Source of the DNA: Chloromonas sp. AAM2
Lineage: Eukaryota; Chlorophyta; Chlorophyceae; Chlamydomonadales; Chlamydomonadaceae
Direction of reading: 5' to 3'
Assembly (NCBI GenBank): GCA_004335635.1
Contig: QAXH01003785.1
Coordinates: 1-64,000 of the forward strand
DNA length: 64,000 nt
The position numbers and the translations under genes were made by a program. Positions 38,201 through 50,000 of this stretch are shown here, piece after piece. The notes under the pieces were generated by a model. That model was not told the DNA's origin, ran no database searches, and saw only the letters and a program-made list of their open reading frames with translations. Position 1 is the stretch's first letter, and every line of letters starts with the position of its first letter.

Positions 38201-38486
38201 TGGTCAGCTTACTACAGCCTGAACCTTCATTTGTTGGCATTCTTTTCTGGTGTGCACATATGCTGGCTGACATGATGGATGCGAAGAGCCCATGCTGCTT
38301 GGCTTCATGCAGATGATCTTGGACAAGAAGTTCTGTGGCACCTTGGACCAGGGGGCGGGCTGCCTGGAGGTGTTTGACGCTCGGCCTGTTGACGTCGTCT
38401 ACCCCACTGCACTCGAGATTGTGGACAGCATGGGACGCGTGGTTGATACCCTGTTTGCACGCAGCCAGAAGATTGTGGCCGTGTGA
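35233..38486 (+). CDS. RPN6: 26S proteasome regulatory lid subunit RPN6 (PSMD11)
   Basis: A complete nine-exon gene for a 414-residue PCI-domain subunit of the proteasome lid. In the family, RPN6 clamps lid to core particle and contacts the ATPase ring. Exons: 35233-35523, 35710-35846, 36042-36112, 36334-36434, 36693-36851, 37164-37283, 37595-37690, 37950-38045, 38313-38486; phases agree and the length matches the family (about 420). Diagnostic stretches include [104 protein letters not shown] and the terminal [14 protein letters not shown], which forms the end of the PCI winged helix. The N-terminus before the solenoid is family-like. Exon 4 ends in a GC donor (GAG/GCAAGT); using it joins LQAE to IDCQSG exactly as the family requires. 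Stop is TGA. Confidence 0.97.
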
Positions 38487-38692
38487 GGTGCTCGAGGTGG
38501 TTTCGGTTGACCAAAAAGTGCATGCAGTCTCCATGCAGGCCAAAATTGCAACTGTCGATGCTTCTGCGCTGTAAGACGTTCAGTGAGCTTCTTCCTATCC
38601 ACGCTTCGAGTACCTTGTAAGAAAACGAAGTGTCTGAAAACTTCTCGTTCAAACATTTGGAAGCTGGCTGAGGACAAAGTTGGCTCGTGACC

Positions 38693-41395
38693 ATGCTCGG
38701 GCAGGCAGACCTCGCGCAAGAGGTTCGTGACGTGAACAAGTCTTCACGTCGCTGCCGCATCAGTAAGCAAGGCCGTGACGTGCAAGTTGACCTCGACTTT
38801 TTCCTTGTTGTCCAGGTTCTGCAAGTTCTACCAGCAGACCCGTACGCGCAGATTGAGCTAGCAAATAAAATCATCAGCTTTGCGTACGCGCAAAAGGTGC
38901 GAACTGCACAGCCTCGCATGCGGCTGCTGACAGCCACCCTCAGCTCACGAGACAGCACCATGGAGCTTGCCCAAGGCTGCAAGGCGATCAGCTCGACAGC
39001 AGCAGGCATGGAATGCAACATGACACCCGGTGACTGCATGCACCATAGCATCAGAAGGGCTGCGCCATCAGCCAGACATCCAGCGCTGACACTGGCATGC
39101 ACGCTGACACAAGCTAGCAACCGACGCTGGCATAAGCTGGCATAAGCTCAACAATTGACTGCAACAAGAGCAATCAGAAGCTGTGCATGTGGCACATGGC
39201 GTGTGCTGCTTGCATCGTCCAATGCCCCATATGACAGAGAGGAGCAGCGACGGAGTCCCTACAGCCCCTGGCTTGTAGAACTCTGCATGCTTACATGCAG
39301 ACATTGGCCACGGCCAATATTACCGGCAACTGTTTGTTTGCAGGTTGCTCAAGTCGAGTCTGAGTCCCAGCAGCTTCGTGAGGCAGTCATTGCCAAACAG
39401 GGCACTATCAAGAGCCTAGAGCGTAGGGTTGGAAATTTGGAGGCGGAGGTAGTCGAGCTGCAGGCAAAGGTGGGCAGATAAGACTGAGGCATGCATGGTC
39501 CAAAGCACCCACAGCTGATCCTGACCACAGTTGCACTCATCACATGCGTGCTGCGTTGCACCATAATGGCATGCACGTCTAAAAAACAGTCTCATGCATG
39601 TTATTGGTCCATGGACGCACGCCAAGACCCTTCTCGTTCTTCAATGTCCAGAATATAGAATCCAAGCTCGTGCTGGCGTGCGCACATTTCCATGCACATT
39701 GCCAGAATGTGCTATGCATAGTGTGCCAACCAACCAATGCACCTGCCATGATCAAAGACGCCTGCCAACCATGCATAGCTGAGAAGACTGACGCACACAC
39801 AATCACAGGCATCAGCACCTTCCTTGCACTTGTTGCACTAACCACATGCATGCAACACTGCATGACAATGGCACGCAATCAGGCATGTCATTCGTGCATA
39901 GCTGTGGCTACGCCTGGTAGAATCTGTCCATCCTTTTGCCTGCGACTGCAGAACAAGTCGGCTGTTGAAGATCAACATAAGCTGCAGTCTGAGAAGGGCG
40001 CATTGATAGAAACGGTCAAGAAGCTGAACCGGGAGATAGCCAAGCTCGAGGCGTTCAAGAAGAGCCTGATCCAGCACCTACAGGAAGAGGAGGATGAGGT
40101 GAGGCAGTGGCACTCGGACCCCGGGCCACGGGATAGCAGGGGCAGGATCAGGGCAAGAGGAGACTTGCAGCGGTTGCCTGCATCTTGAAAAGGGGGCAAT
40201 CAAGGCATGCTGCACCCGGCATCAGGACTGGCAAGGTACAGCTGCCATAAGGCAGGCATTGTCATCACTATCACATGGCATTCTGCAGGACCGCAGTAGA
40301 TGTCTTTCTTCACTTGCTTCTGTGATCACACTGTATCTGCCACAGCTGCACTTGCCAGATTCACCACGTGGCTTTCTCACCTGCCACTCGCAGCCGTCCC
40401 AGATGGCCCGTTCCCTGGCGGCTGTGGACCTCAACTCGGAGCGGCTGGTGGCGGACGTGCTCAACAGCGCTTCCAAGCAGGCCGGGCCTTCAACCACCAA
40501 CAGCACTGGCAACACAAACTTCACGTCCAAAATAGGTGCGCTTGGGAATGGCTTTGGTACGCCACACGTGTGCACTGCTTAGACTGTCTGTACTCGCGTG
40601 TGGCCTACAGAGATGGCACACACGCCGAGCATGTACTGGCTTTGTGACTCAAACAGGGGCAGTCCGTGCCAAGGGGGACTGGCACACAAACAAAAGCCTG
40701 ATGATGGTTTGCAGCACCTGTGCCTTCCCAATGTGTTGCCATGGCATTCACAAGCCGGATATGGCCGCATGTGGCTGATGCCCAACTGCTTTGTATGAAT
40801 ACGTACTCGTTGCTGTCCAGGTCCTGGCTCGGCGGTACCGAGCTCATCCAGTCGGCCGGCTGGCTATGGCAGCGGCTCGCCCCGGCACTACCAGAGCCAG
40901 TCCCCTCCCGCCCAGTACCCAGCCCCCACCAGCCACACGCAACAGCAACACACGTACCCGAGTGCGGCTGGCGGGGGCAGCCCGGCACCACAAGCAATGG
41001 ACGGAAAGGAATTCTTCCGGCAAGCCAGGTAAGCCACTGGTTCAGCTTGCCTGTCAGAGTTAATCTGTACGTGTCCCACAGCACATCCTCCGTTCGATTG
41101 TACTGCTGCAGAGGTTCATGAGGCAAACGCTTGCTCTGGGACGCCAGGTGGTAACCATTGAAAGCCACAAGGCCCTATACCCTAGCCTAACCCTAGCCCG
41201 ATTGTGTTGCTGCTCAGGGCGCGCTTGTCATATGAGCAATTTAGTTTGTTTCTCAACGCCATCAAGGACCTGAACGCCGGCCGACACAACCGGGACGAGA
41301 CGCTTCGGTTTGTCCGAGACCTCTGCGGCGCGCAGCACGCCGATCTATACTCGTTGTTCGAGCAGCTTCTGTCCCGGCACATGACTGGGTTCTAG
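38693..41395 (+). CDS. Conserved plant coiled-coil protein (At4g15545-like)
   Basis: Seven exons: 38693-38722, 38816-38896, 39344-39469, 39952-40098, 40394-40535, about 40820-41028, 41218-41395, giving about 303 residues. The order matches the At4g15545/At1g16520 plant family. A short helical start (LPADPYAQIELANKIISFA) comes first. A coiled coil follows (ESESQQLREAVIAKQGTIKS, then TVKKLNREIAKLEAFKKSL). Next is a low-complexity Ser/Pro/Gln linker (exon 6). The C-terminal domain contains FFRQARARLSYEQFSLFLNA and ETLRFVRDLCG. From memory, plant members have been linked to NAI2 and endoplasmic-reticulum bodies; that role cannot be read from this sequence. The 10-residue first exon is supported by family N-termini that also begin MLG. 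It lies 206 bp downstream of RPN6 on the same strand. Stop is TAG. Confidence 0.88.
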
Positions 41396-42468
41396 GACAA
41401 CGAATGACTTGGATGTCCTGACTACCGGCTGTCCTGACGAAGCGTGTTGCACTGTCACTGGTTGAGAGCCGCCCTGCGTGAACAGGGATTATTGATGCTC
41501 ACTTCGAAGGAAGGCAAACGGCTTCCTGCTTGGACCCTCGGACCATACTTCTACACGGAGATTTGACACCTTTTTCAGTCTCTTTGGCCCTCAAACCAAG
41601 CATGTTGCCCAAGCTTTGGACGTGATACTTGTCAGACACAAACTTACGCACGTGCCTAGCAGGCGCGCCTGATACAATGACAATTCTCTTTACCATGCTT
41701 GCGTAAGACTGTCCAATGATAGCCACCAGATGCAATGGGGGCTGAATGGTTGGCAAAATCACGTGTTCCATGTTGTTGTCCGAACACATTGGTATCGGGC
41801 AGTATTGAAGAAAGTGTTGGAGAGAAGAAGAATGAGACGTCATTCCGAGTATAGTGCAATCACACACAGGTTTATGGGTCAACGCAACAGTCTGATCTGC
41901 TCTGTCTTGCTTTTCAGCTGTTGAGCATATGAATGGCGTAAACTAAACAGGGCGGTCATGGCCTGCCAGCAGCAAGGTGTTGATTACAGGCCTTGTCACT
42001 CCCATGCATGGTTAAAGCGTCAATGAATCCATAACAACTCCAGTGCCTCAAGGATGCCGATCTCAGGACGCCTGCAATGTAAATAGACAAGCGAATTCTC
42101 ATGATTAACCTGCGAGTTCAGCATATGCGTCAACTAAAGTGTTACACTGCCTGATCGTCAGCACAGTGCACGCTCGAGGCAACCGCTGCATGCGTAGGAT
42201 TGAAGTGCATGACCTTCCACAGGCAGACAATAATGGCTTTTAGCGACCATAACCAGTCCCTATCCAGCGACAAAACAGAACGTCAGTCTGCTGTCTGCAT
42301 CTGTTTACTCACTACTGCCTTAAAACTGTTCGTAGCACTGCCTGACCTGTTCAGTCGTCTGGGACCAACCACCATTTGCACAAAGGGCCCCACACACGCG
42401 CACACTGCCATATCATTAGTTGTTCTCAACTGACCTGCTGTCTGAGCAGCCTTGTTGCGTGAGGGAGG
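41396..42468. other. Convergent intergenic region
   Basis: About 1.1 kb lies between the 3' ends of the coiled-coil gene (plus) and the SAP-domain gene (minus). It should contain both 3' untranslated regions and polyadenylation signals. No exon, repeat or RNA gene is apparent. Confidence 0.5.
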
Positions 42469-43665
42469 TTAGGATGGTCCCTGTGCACGCTTGAGCCGGC
42501 GTTGATACTCCACCACCCTCATCATCAGCTGGTCCTTGCTGCCCGACACTTGGAGGTTGCGGTTCTTGCACAGTTCCTGCACCAGCATGGCAGGAGATGA
42601 TTAGCTGTTTGAACAGCTACACTGCGCAGCCGCAAATGTGATGAGTGCATCCATTGATATGTGGCCCAAGGGCATGTGGCTGTAGCTTTCGCTCGCTGCT
42701 CTCGTTGCTGACTGTCACCGTGACTCTGTGCACGTAATGGCCATCATGCATTACATGCCAATCACCCTCAGCCAAACTTGCCTTGTGGCTCTTGTAATGC
42801 ATGCATAGTGTTTCCTGCTCTTACACATGCTGGCACAAGGGCTAACACTATGCGGTGAACTTGCAAAAGTTTATGAACGACACCCATGCGCCATGCCAAC
42901 ATGTTGTGTGCAGATGCATGCATGACATCGCACCTTCAAGTCCTTTACAGCCATTTTCCTGAGCTCATCCTGATCATAAGCGAGCTTGCTATTGTTGTGG
43001 CTGGCCTGACCGGCTGCAGTTCCAGCCGGCCGGCTGATTTGTATTTTAAGCCTTTGCGCAGGTTGTGCCGGTGGCGTGGGCCTGTTGCTTGGTTGTAGCG
43101 TCTGTAGAGGTTGAGTGGTGAAATTCTGCCTGTTGTTAGCCTGGGAGGCGGGTTGTTGGGCTGGAGTCTGCTGGGTGGTTCTGTTCAGGAGCTGCAGTGC
43201 TTGCTGGGAGGTTGAGGCTGGCCCTGCTGTAGGTACAGGCGAGACTCCTTGATCGGTGGTGTCTTCCTTGGCTGGCAGGTCTCCGAAGAATAGCCTGGCC
43301 CTTTTGGGAAGGCTTCCTGGCTCAGCATCAATTCTGCTTTTCACCTTGGCGGACTCCATGCAGTCTGGGTCATCCGCAGGACGACGAAACAGACGTATCA
43401 GCGCATCGTCTGACATGTCTGTCCCGATTATCTGGTCTTTGGGAGGCTGCGCTGATTCGTGTGTGGCAACATAAGTACGAGTGCTCCTTCCAACGACGTA
43501 CAGCGGCCAGCCGCGAGCAACAGGCAAGTCTCGGAGGGAAGAAGGACCTTCACTGCTTGACATTGCTGCCATGGCTGGTGATTGCGTAGGCCAACGGTTG
43601 AGAAGGGCTACGGCTGTCATCGGATTGCAGGATTGTCGGTGTCTAAGTTTGGCGTTTTCGTGCAT
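42469..43665 (-). CDS. SAP-domain protein (about 279 aa)
   Basis: Two exons, 42934-43665 and 42469-42576, phase 0, TAA stop. The first 200 or so residues are low-complexity, rich in Gln, Pro, Thr and Ser. The C-terminus carries a SAP-type helix-extended-loop-helix (AVKDLKELCKNRNLQVSG, then KDQLMMRVVEYQRR) split by the intron. SAP motifs usually bind AT-rich DNA or chromatin, so a nuclear role is likely. A KSRIDAEPGSLPKRARLFFG stretch near the middle could include a nuclear localisation signal. The start is uncertain: the ATG at 43665 is the most upstream one after an in-frame TGA, but one at 43572 (MAAMSSSEG) is equally possible. Confidence 0.68.
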
Positions 43666-44091
43666 TCAAATTTCAAAAAAGCGCTGCGCCTGGTGATACG
43701 CCAGTCGCAGTGGGGCTCTGCCTGTCTGGTTGTAATAGGAAAGGTTAACGGGTTGTTCAAAGGCAGCTGTCACGTACAGGTTATTGCCTTGTTCCAGAGC
43801 AGGGTCGTGTTTGTATGGTCGTTTCCAGATGCCTCCAGGTCCTTCAAACCATTCAAGCTCAGTCACGAGCCTCTCAGGGCGTCAGACGGGAGACCTCCCT
43901 CGTCATGCATATGTTACACTGAGAAACCACACTAGGAGTGAACAAAGGCACGACACGTTGTGCTTCACATGATTTCAGCGAGCTTGGCGCTGATACTTTG
44001 GTGCTAATGCATTCTCTATGTCACCTGGCATCCTGCTTGTTACTGACACTCAACTCCCAAAATGAAGGCACTACGCATGTATGTCTACCAC
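43666..44091. other. Intergenic region with a small unexplained open frame
   Basis: 426 bp between the SAP-domain gene start and the transportin gene end. On the minus strand 43666-43866 is open and in the same frame as the SAP gene, separated from its first ATG only by one TGA. It encodes a peptide with GGIWKRPYKHDPALEQG that does not look like low-complexity shadow sequence. It could be an upstream exon or leader, or chance. No ATG opens it. Confidence 0.4.
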
Positions 44092-47000
44092 CTAAAGAAT
44101 GATAGCTGCTGCTAGCGCGGGCGGCAGCAGTGCTTGCTGTGCTGTCTGCCGCACACGCGGGTTGCGCCTGCAAACGTCTGCAAAGTCATCCACTGCGCCC
44201 TCAAACATGCGCTCGTCACGCGGGTTGGACTCGCCGCCCTGCTGTTGCAGCTGGGCTATCAAACGCGCAGCACCTGCAATCGCACCACAAGGACGTAGTA
44301 ACAGGCTGGGATGTATGGCTGATGTACAATTCATACGGCTGTGAAAGGTGGACGATGTGCGTGTATTCTAGGCAAGAGAAGTGCATGCACGCTCACAAAA
44401 GGCGCAAACAGGCCCAGCTCCCAGGTATATAAGAGGCCCTAGTAAGGCAAGACAACAATGAAAACTGCATGTGCGGGGTTCAGCTGTAAATTATAGCAAG
44501 TCTGAACAAAGCGTACACCACAGGCAGCTGTGTGAAACCAACTCTCACCGACGAAGGTCTCCTTGTCTTGCTGAGGAGTCACCGTGTCGGGCAGGCTTGT
44601 GATAGCATCTGTCAGCCAACCCAGCGCCTGAAACATGACCAGCAACAGGGTGCGTGCATGAGCAGATATCTTCAGGATAAGTCGTACAGGGACAGCCCAG
44701 AAGATGTGCTGAGCAAGCCCAGGAAAAGTAAGGTGGAACAATGCATAAGGCGGGAAACAGCAGAAAACTGCAGGCTAGATGAGCTCAGGCTGGAGCAGCA
44801 GAGACGTACAGGCCAAACTGGGCTAGAGCGTGCACAGGAACGTCTGAGCAGTCAGGGAGCTGGAAAGATAGAGCCAATCCTTGCCTGTTGCCCCCATGCA
44901 CGCAGCATAGCGCTCAGTAGCCCGGCCACGTCGCCCAGCCGAGCCGTTGGCAAGACCCCCACCACACCGGCCAGTAACAGCCTGCGATACACACACATGT
45001 GTCCTGCCGTCTCAACAGCACAACACACATCGGACAGACGCCAAAGGTACCTGGCATACACACGTCACTCATCACTAGGTGCGCTACCTTCCGGGCCAAG
45101 CACTGACAGGGATGCATTCCGCAAGACACAGCCCCCATCCCGGAAGTGAACTCTGACCACCCGTGCACCCACCGTGCGAGTGTGGGTGCGCGGGGCAGCA
45201 CCACCGCCTGCAGCACCTCCCCCAGCCCGGGCACATTCTCTCCCCGACCCAAGTCCATCAGACGAACCTACAAGCGTTGAGTGTCATGTGAAGCAATCCA
45301 TGCACAGTCTCTAGCGCGTGCATGAAGGTTAGCAACGCAAGCTTCTTCTGGCTTTTGGTTCTTTTGCCTGCACTGGCAAAACAGCAGTTGGTGTTGCCTC
45401 ATCTTATCTGCAATGAAATTTTGAGCATATATGTGCGTTTGTTGGCATCCAAGCTGCACCTGCCAGTCCTACTTTCCTTCCCAACTCCCAACAAAGCAGA
45501 CACTGCCCGGCCCCACGCACCAAGAATGACAGCACAGAGCAGCACGCCTCCCTGTGCTGCATGAGCACACCGAACATGGCCGTGTCCAGCAGTATGTTGA
45601 GGGCCGCATGCTGGCTGGGCCCACCCACCCCGACAGCGGGCAGCAGCAGCAGGCGCGGGCTGTAGTTGAGCGCCCGGCAGGCCAGCAAAAACGTGTCATC
45701 CACCATTTCTGGGTCCTGTTGAACCTGCAGGCAGCAAGGACAGGATGACAAGGACAGAGGTCATGGAATGGTTTACAGCCAGGCTCCCAGTGGCAAATCA
45801 AGATGGCAGGCATGTAATGAAGCTTTGTGTGGAGCTCAACAAGCAGCACTGTGAAAACCCGAATACCAGTGCTTGCCACCGTCTGCAGACCTGCATGTGA
45901 AGATACTTGGTATTTGAAATGGAGCACTGTGAAAGCCCAGGTACCAGTGCTTGTCACCGTCTACATATCATACCAAGCCCGCGCTTCAACATATCACACC
46001 AGGCCCTCTGCCTGAATGTGCAAAGATGTGGCGTTGGCCTCACCTGTCCGATCGTTTTGAGGTTGGCACACGCCTCCAGCAGCAGGGCAGTGAGCACCTG
46101 GGATATGCTCGCCACAGCCGCCTCGTCATTCCCAAAGATCTTGATCAGCTCACTCAAAATGTAGCTGCAAAGCGACAGCAAACGCAACAAGTCATACAGA
46201 CAGAAGCCATGAAAGGAGAAATCGGCACTGGCTGTTCCACATCGGTGAAGTGGTGCATGGAAAGGCGAGTGAGTTGGAACACGTGAGATGGAAAACAAAA
46301 CATGTGGAAAAGCCAGCGCAATCAATACGGAGAGCGCCACGAGTAAGCACCACTGTCATCCTTAGCAGATGTGGCGTCAGCCATCCATGCCACACTCACA
46401 GGAAGGCGGAGTGTCTTGTCACGCGGAAGCGATCCGCCAGTGCCAGCAGCAGTGCGGGCAGCATGGCCGACCCGTCCTCGCCTGCGCCCTTGACCGCCAG
46501 GCGCAGCGTGCGGCAGGCGCGCTCCATCACCCGCCCGTCGCTCACACAGCGAGTGAACACTGTGTCCAATGAGCTCCAACACTTGCCTGCGATAGCATGA
46601 CACATATGATTGGCAGTGAGTCGCAAAAGTGATGGCACAATACAACAGGCAATGGCTGGGTACTTTGACCAGAATTTTGACCGGGATGCAGACGTGTGCG
46701 ACAGTCCTCCTGCTTCAACAATGTCTGAATGCAGAGTGTCGCTGGGCATGCACAGTTTGAGGCTCTCCAACTGGCAGCGGAGTACGCAGTTAAATGATAA
46801 CTGATGGGGGGGTCCAGCAGGAAAACCTGTCGCACCTAGCATGTCTCCCACGGCTTTCTTGTTTCCAAAGTGTGCGAACAGCACCCCCAGCCTGTCAAGC
46901 AGTGGGCACAGGTACGGGTGTTGAGTGGCTATGGGGGCGGTGGAGAAGGAGAGGGAGGTGGTGGCGGGGGCGGGCTGGGCNNNNNNNNNNNNNNNNNNNN

Positions 47001-50000
47001 NNNNNNNNNNNNNNNNNNNNNNGGCCGCTGGCAACTGCCGTGCAACTGCCTCAACCGCCGCCAGGACCGGCCGCAAGAGCTCATCCGCTGCAGCGGGTAA
47101 TTGCTCAGCAGGTAGACTCTTGCACAGGGCCACGCACACTGCTTGCATGACCTGCAAACAGTATATGACACGACGGCAGGACTACTATTTGATGCAATTC
47201 AAGCCATCTGCTGCACTGCACCTGCATGCCAAGCTGCATGCCTCGGCACAAGTGACCCTACAATGCTCCACTCAAAGTCAATGTCAATACCAACGTCGGC
47301 GTAGCAAGTGTGGCCAAGATGGCCTTCAGTTGCCGTGGTTTGCTCCAACTCAGCTCGCTGGTGATTGGCACCCCAAGATGTCACTGTCGTGTAGTGCAGC
47401 AATCACGAGTAAGACGTCTTTTGGTTGCCACTGCCAGTTATGCATGCGGTGCATGCGGTCAGCTTGTTCAGCGCAATCAGCAGTTGACCACATGCCTCCT
47501 CCTTCCGCCGCTCACCCGCTGCACGTCCTCCTCGAGGACCACAGGCGCCCCCACAGGCGACTGGCCCATGGCGCGGGCGAGCTGTGCACCGGCGCCTGAA
47601 CCTGCATGCAGTGACAGTTGTGCTGAGGGCTCAGCAATGCCCTGGTCAACTGCCCCCAAGAGCGCAGTCCATGCTCCTGAAATGTACGACGTTGCCGTCA
47701 GTTAACCAGACTATGGCATGGCCAATCCCTCCACTGGCATCCTAGTGGCTGGACTGATGCAGCTGACTAATACCTGCAGGACTGGTAATGACTGTCGGAG
47801 TTGTCAATGTATTATCCGGTGCCGCTGGTTCTTGACGCTGGCATGTTAGCACCTTCATGCGTCATACGCCACCATTGCCTTGTCATTCGTCGCTCACCTT
47901 GCAACCGCGCGTACAGCTGCATGAGGGGCTGTATGCACGCGCCCATGTGGCGCCCACAGTATATGCACAGGTCCAGGATGGCGGCGCACGCCTGCAAGCA
48001 CATCAGGCCGACAGAACATAGATGTCTTGACGATATGGCAGGACCAGACACAGTCCAGGCTGGTGCCACCACTGACAGATGGACGCAACCCACCTTTGAT
48101 ACATGCAATCCCTTCACTGGCAACACATTACACCAAGTCATGGTGAAACGCAGACAACATTCCTTAAAACAGACACACAGCAGGTTTACAGTTGTAGCAT
48201 GCTCAGCCTTGCCTTTGACTACGTCAGCTTACGTGCAATACAAACTGTAGTACTCTGCTGACCACACGTACCCCGCATGACGCTTCGGGATCTTCCATGC
48301 ATTGGAAGGCGAGTTGCAGCAGTGCTGTGAGGAGGGCGGCTGGCTGGGTGTTGCCGGCTGCATGGCCCGCGGTGAGGCTGCTGTTCAGCCAGCCAGAGTA
48401 GCTGGCAATGGCGTAGCAGCAGCAGTTGAGCAGAAGGTGGTGGGAGCGGGGCAGGGTTGGCAGCGCCAGCAGCAGCTGGGATAACTGGGCTGGCTGACCG
48501 GGAGGCTGGTCATAGGCATGAGGGCCAATCGACCTGTGAGCAGGCATGGAAAGGCTTGTAGACGTTGCTGCTTGTGCAGGGGGCTGTAATCCTAACTGTA
48601 CGTAAATCAGTCCGCTGCACGACGCGGTTTAGTTTGTGCGAGACGTGTGCCTGTTCATTGCAACCAGCTGTGCAGCTCGGCTGCCTCTGCCGTTACAGGA
48701 TGGCACACACGCCGAGCTTGTACTGGCTTTGTCCCTCAAACAGGGACTGACACAAGCAAAGCCCTGATGATGGCTAGCAGCACCTGTGCCTACCTAAGGT
48801 GTTGCGATGGCATTTACAAGCCGTATGTGGCCGCATGTGGCCCCTCACCTGACACAGAAGAGTGCTGCCTCTGCCGTGCGCCAGTCGAACGGCCCCCCCT
48901 GCGCCTGCGCCGCACTCAGCGCCACCAGCGGCTCCACCAGCAGGGTCAGGCACCGCTCAAACCCCAGCACCGCGGCGCAGTCCTCCAGGGAGTCAGCGAT
49001 CTCAAAGCGGTGCTTGCGGAAGTCCACGAAGGCCTGGCGGCCCCACGTGCTGCACTCTGAGGGGTATCTGCCGGGTGCATCACATCACACAGCAAACTCC
49101 CTCTGAATGTGAGCGCGCTGGAAACAACCTGGACCGCAAAACGTGACAGCCGCACACATGCCGCACTTCACCGTCAACGGACAATCGACAACGACATTGT
49201 GCGACGACACTGACATGAATTGTGTTCTCATGATTTTGCCTGTGCATTCTTACTCATTTCTGCATTCTTGCTTGTGGTGCTGTCGCTTAGCGCCTTTGGC
49301 CAACATGGTACCCGCTTGACCACCTGCCCCTATGTTCCCACCCCACGCACTTGACTTTTCCTCTGATGATGGTGACCAGTCGTTCAAACGCCGGGGCAAA
49401 GAAGCCGCGCCGCCGCTCCTGCTCGGCTGATGCCACCTGCCCTGCAGCAGACACATGCACAACGCACACATGACATGCATGCAGGGATGTGCTCAGCGCC
49501 GAAGACTTGCTTGAACTGTTTACATGCTTGAGTTGGTATTGGAAACCTAAAGCAGGATGTAAAAGCAGTTGCTGCCTATTATGAAGAGCATTGGCCCAGA
49601 TGCAAAGAAACATAAACAAACAAACAAGGTCACATGACCAGAAGTAGGTGTCTCCAACAGGTTACATGGAGTGGCAGCCATGACGTAAGCAATCACAGGC
49701 ACCCTCATGCTTTGCAGCTGGCGCACCATCGGGCGTGGGCTGGAGTGTGATGTCCATTGCTGCGCCTGGCCCGGAGCTTGCCATGCTCTTGGGTCCCCAC
49801 CCGCTGCGCAGCAGGCAACGGCAGCGCTCACACACAGCGTATATGGCGAAGCTCACGCACTCAGCATGTGCAGGCGTGAATAGGTACAGAAGAGCTGGAG
49901 AGGCTGCGGCCTCAGACGGCAGTTCATGAACAGCAGTGATCATTTAAGGATCGTTGCTGCAGAAGCACATCGCCCTGTCTCTCTTCAGTGGTTGCGCGGC

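Noticed and set aside
41169..41200. CCCTA-rich stretch resembling telomeric repeat (also near 30700-30730 and 34660-34695)
   Set aside because: Only one or two irregular units in an intron or spacer; too short and degenerate for an interstitial telomere.
43582..43935. Plus-strand open frame of 117 codons opposite the SAP-domain gene start
   Set aside because: It is antisense to the SAP gene and the small minus-strand frame, with no recognisable domain.
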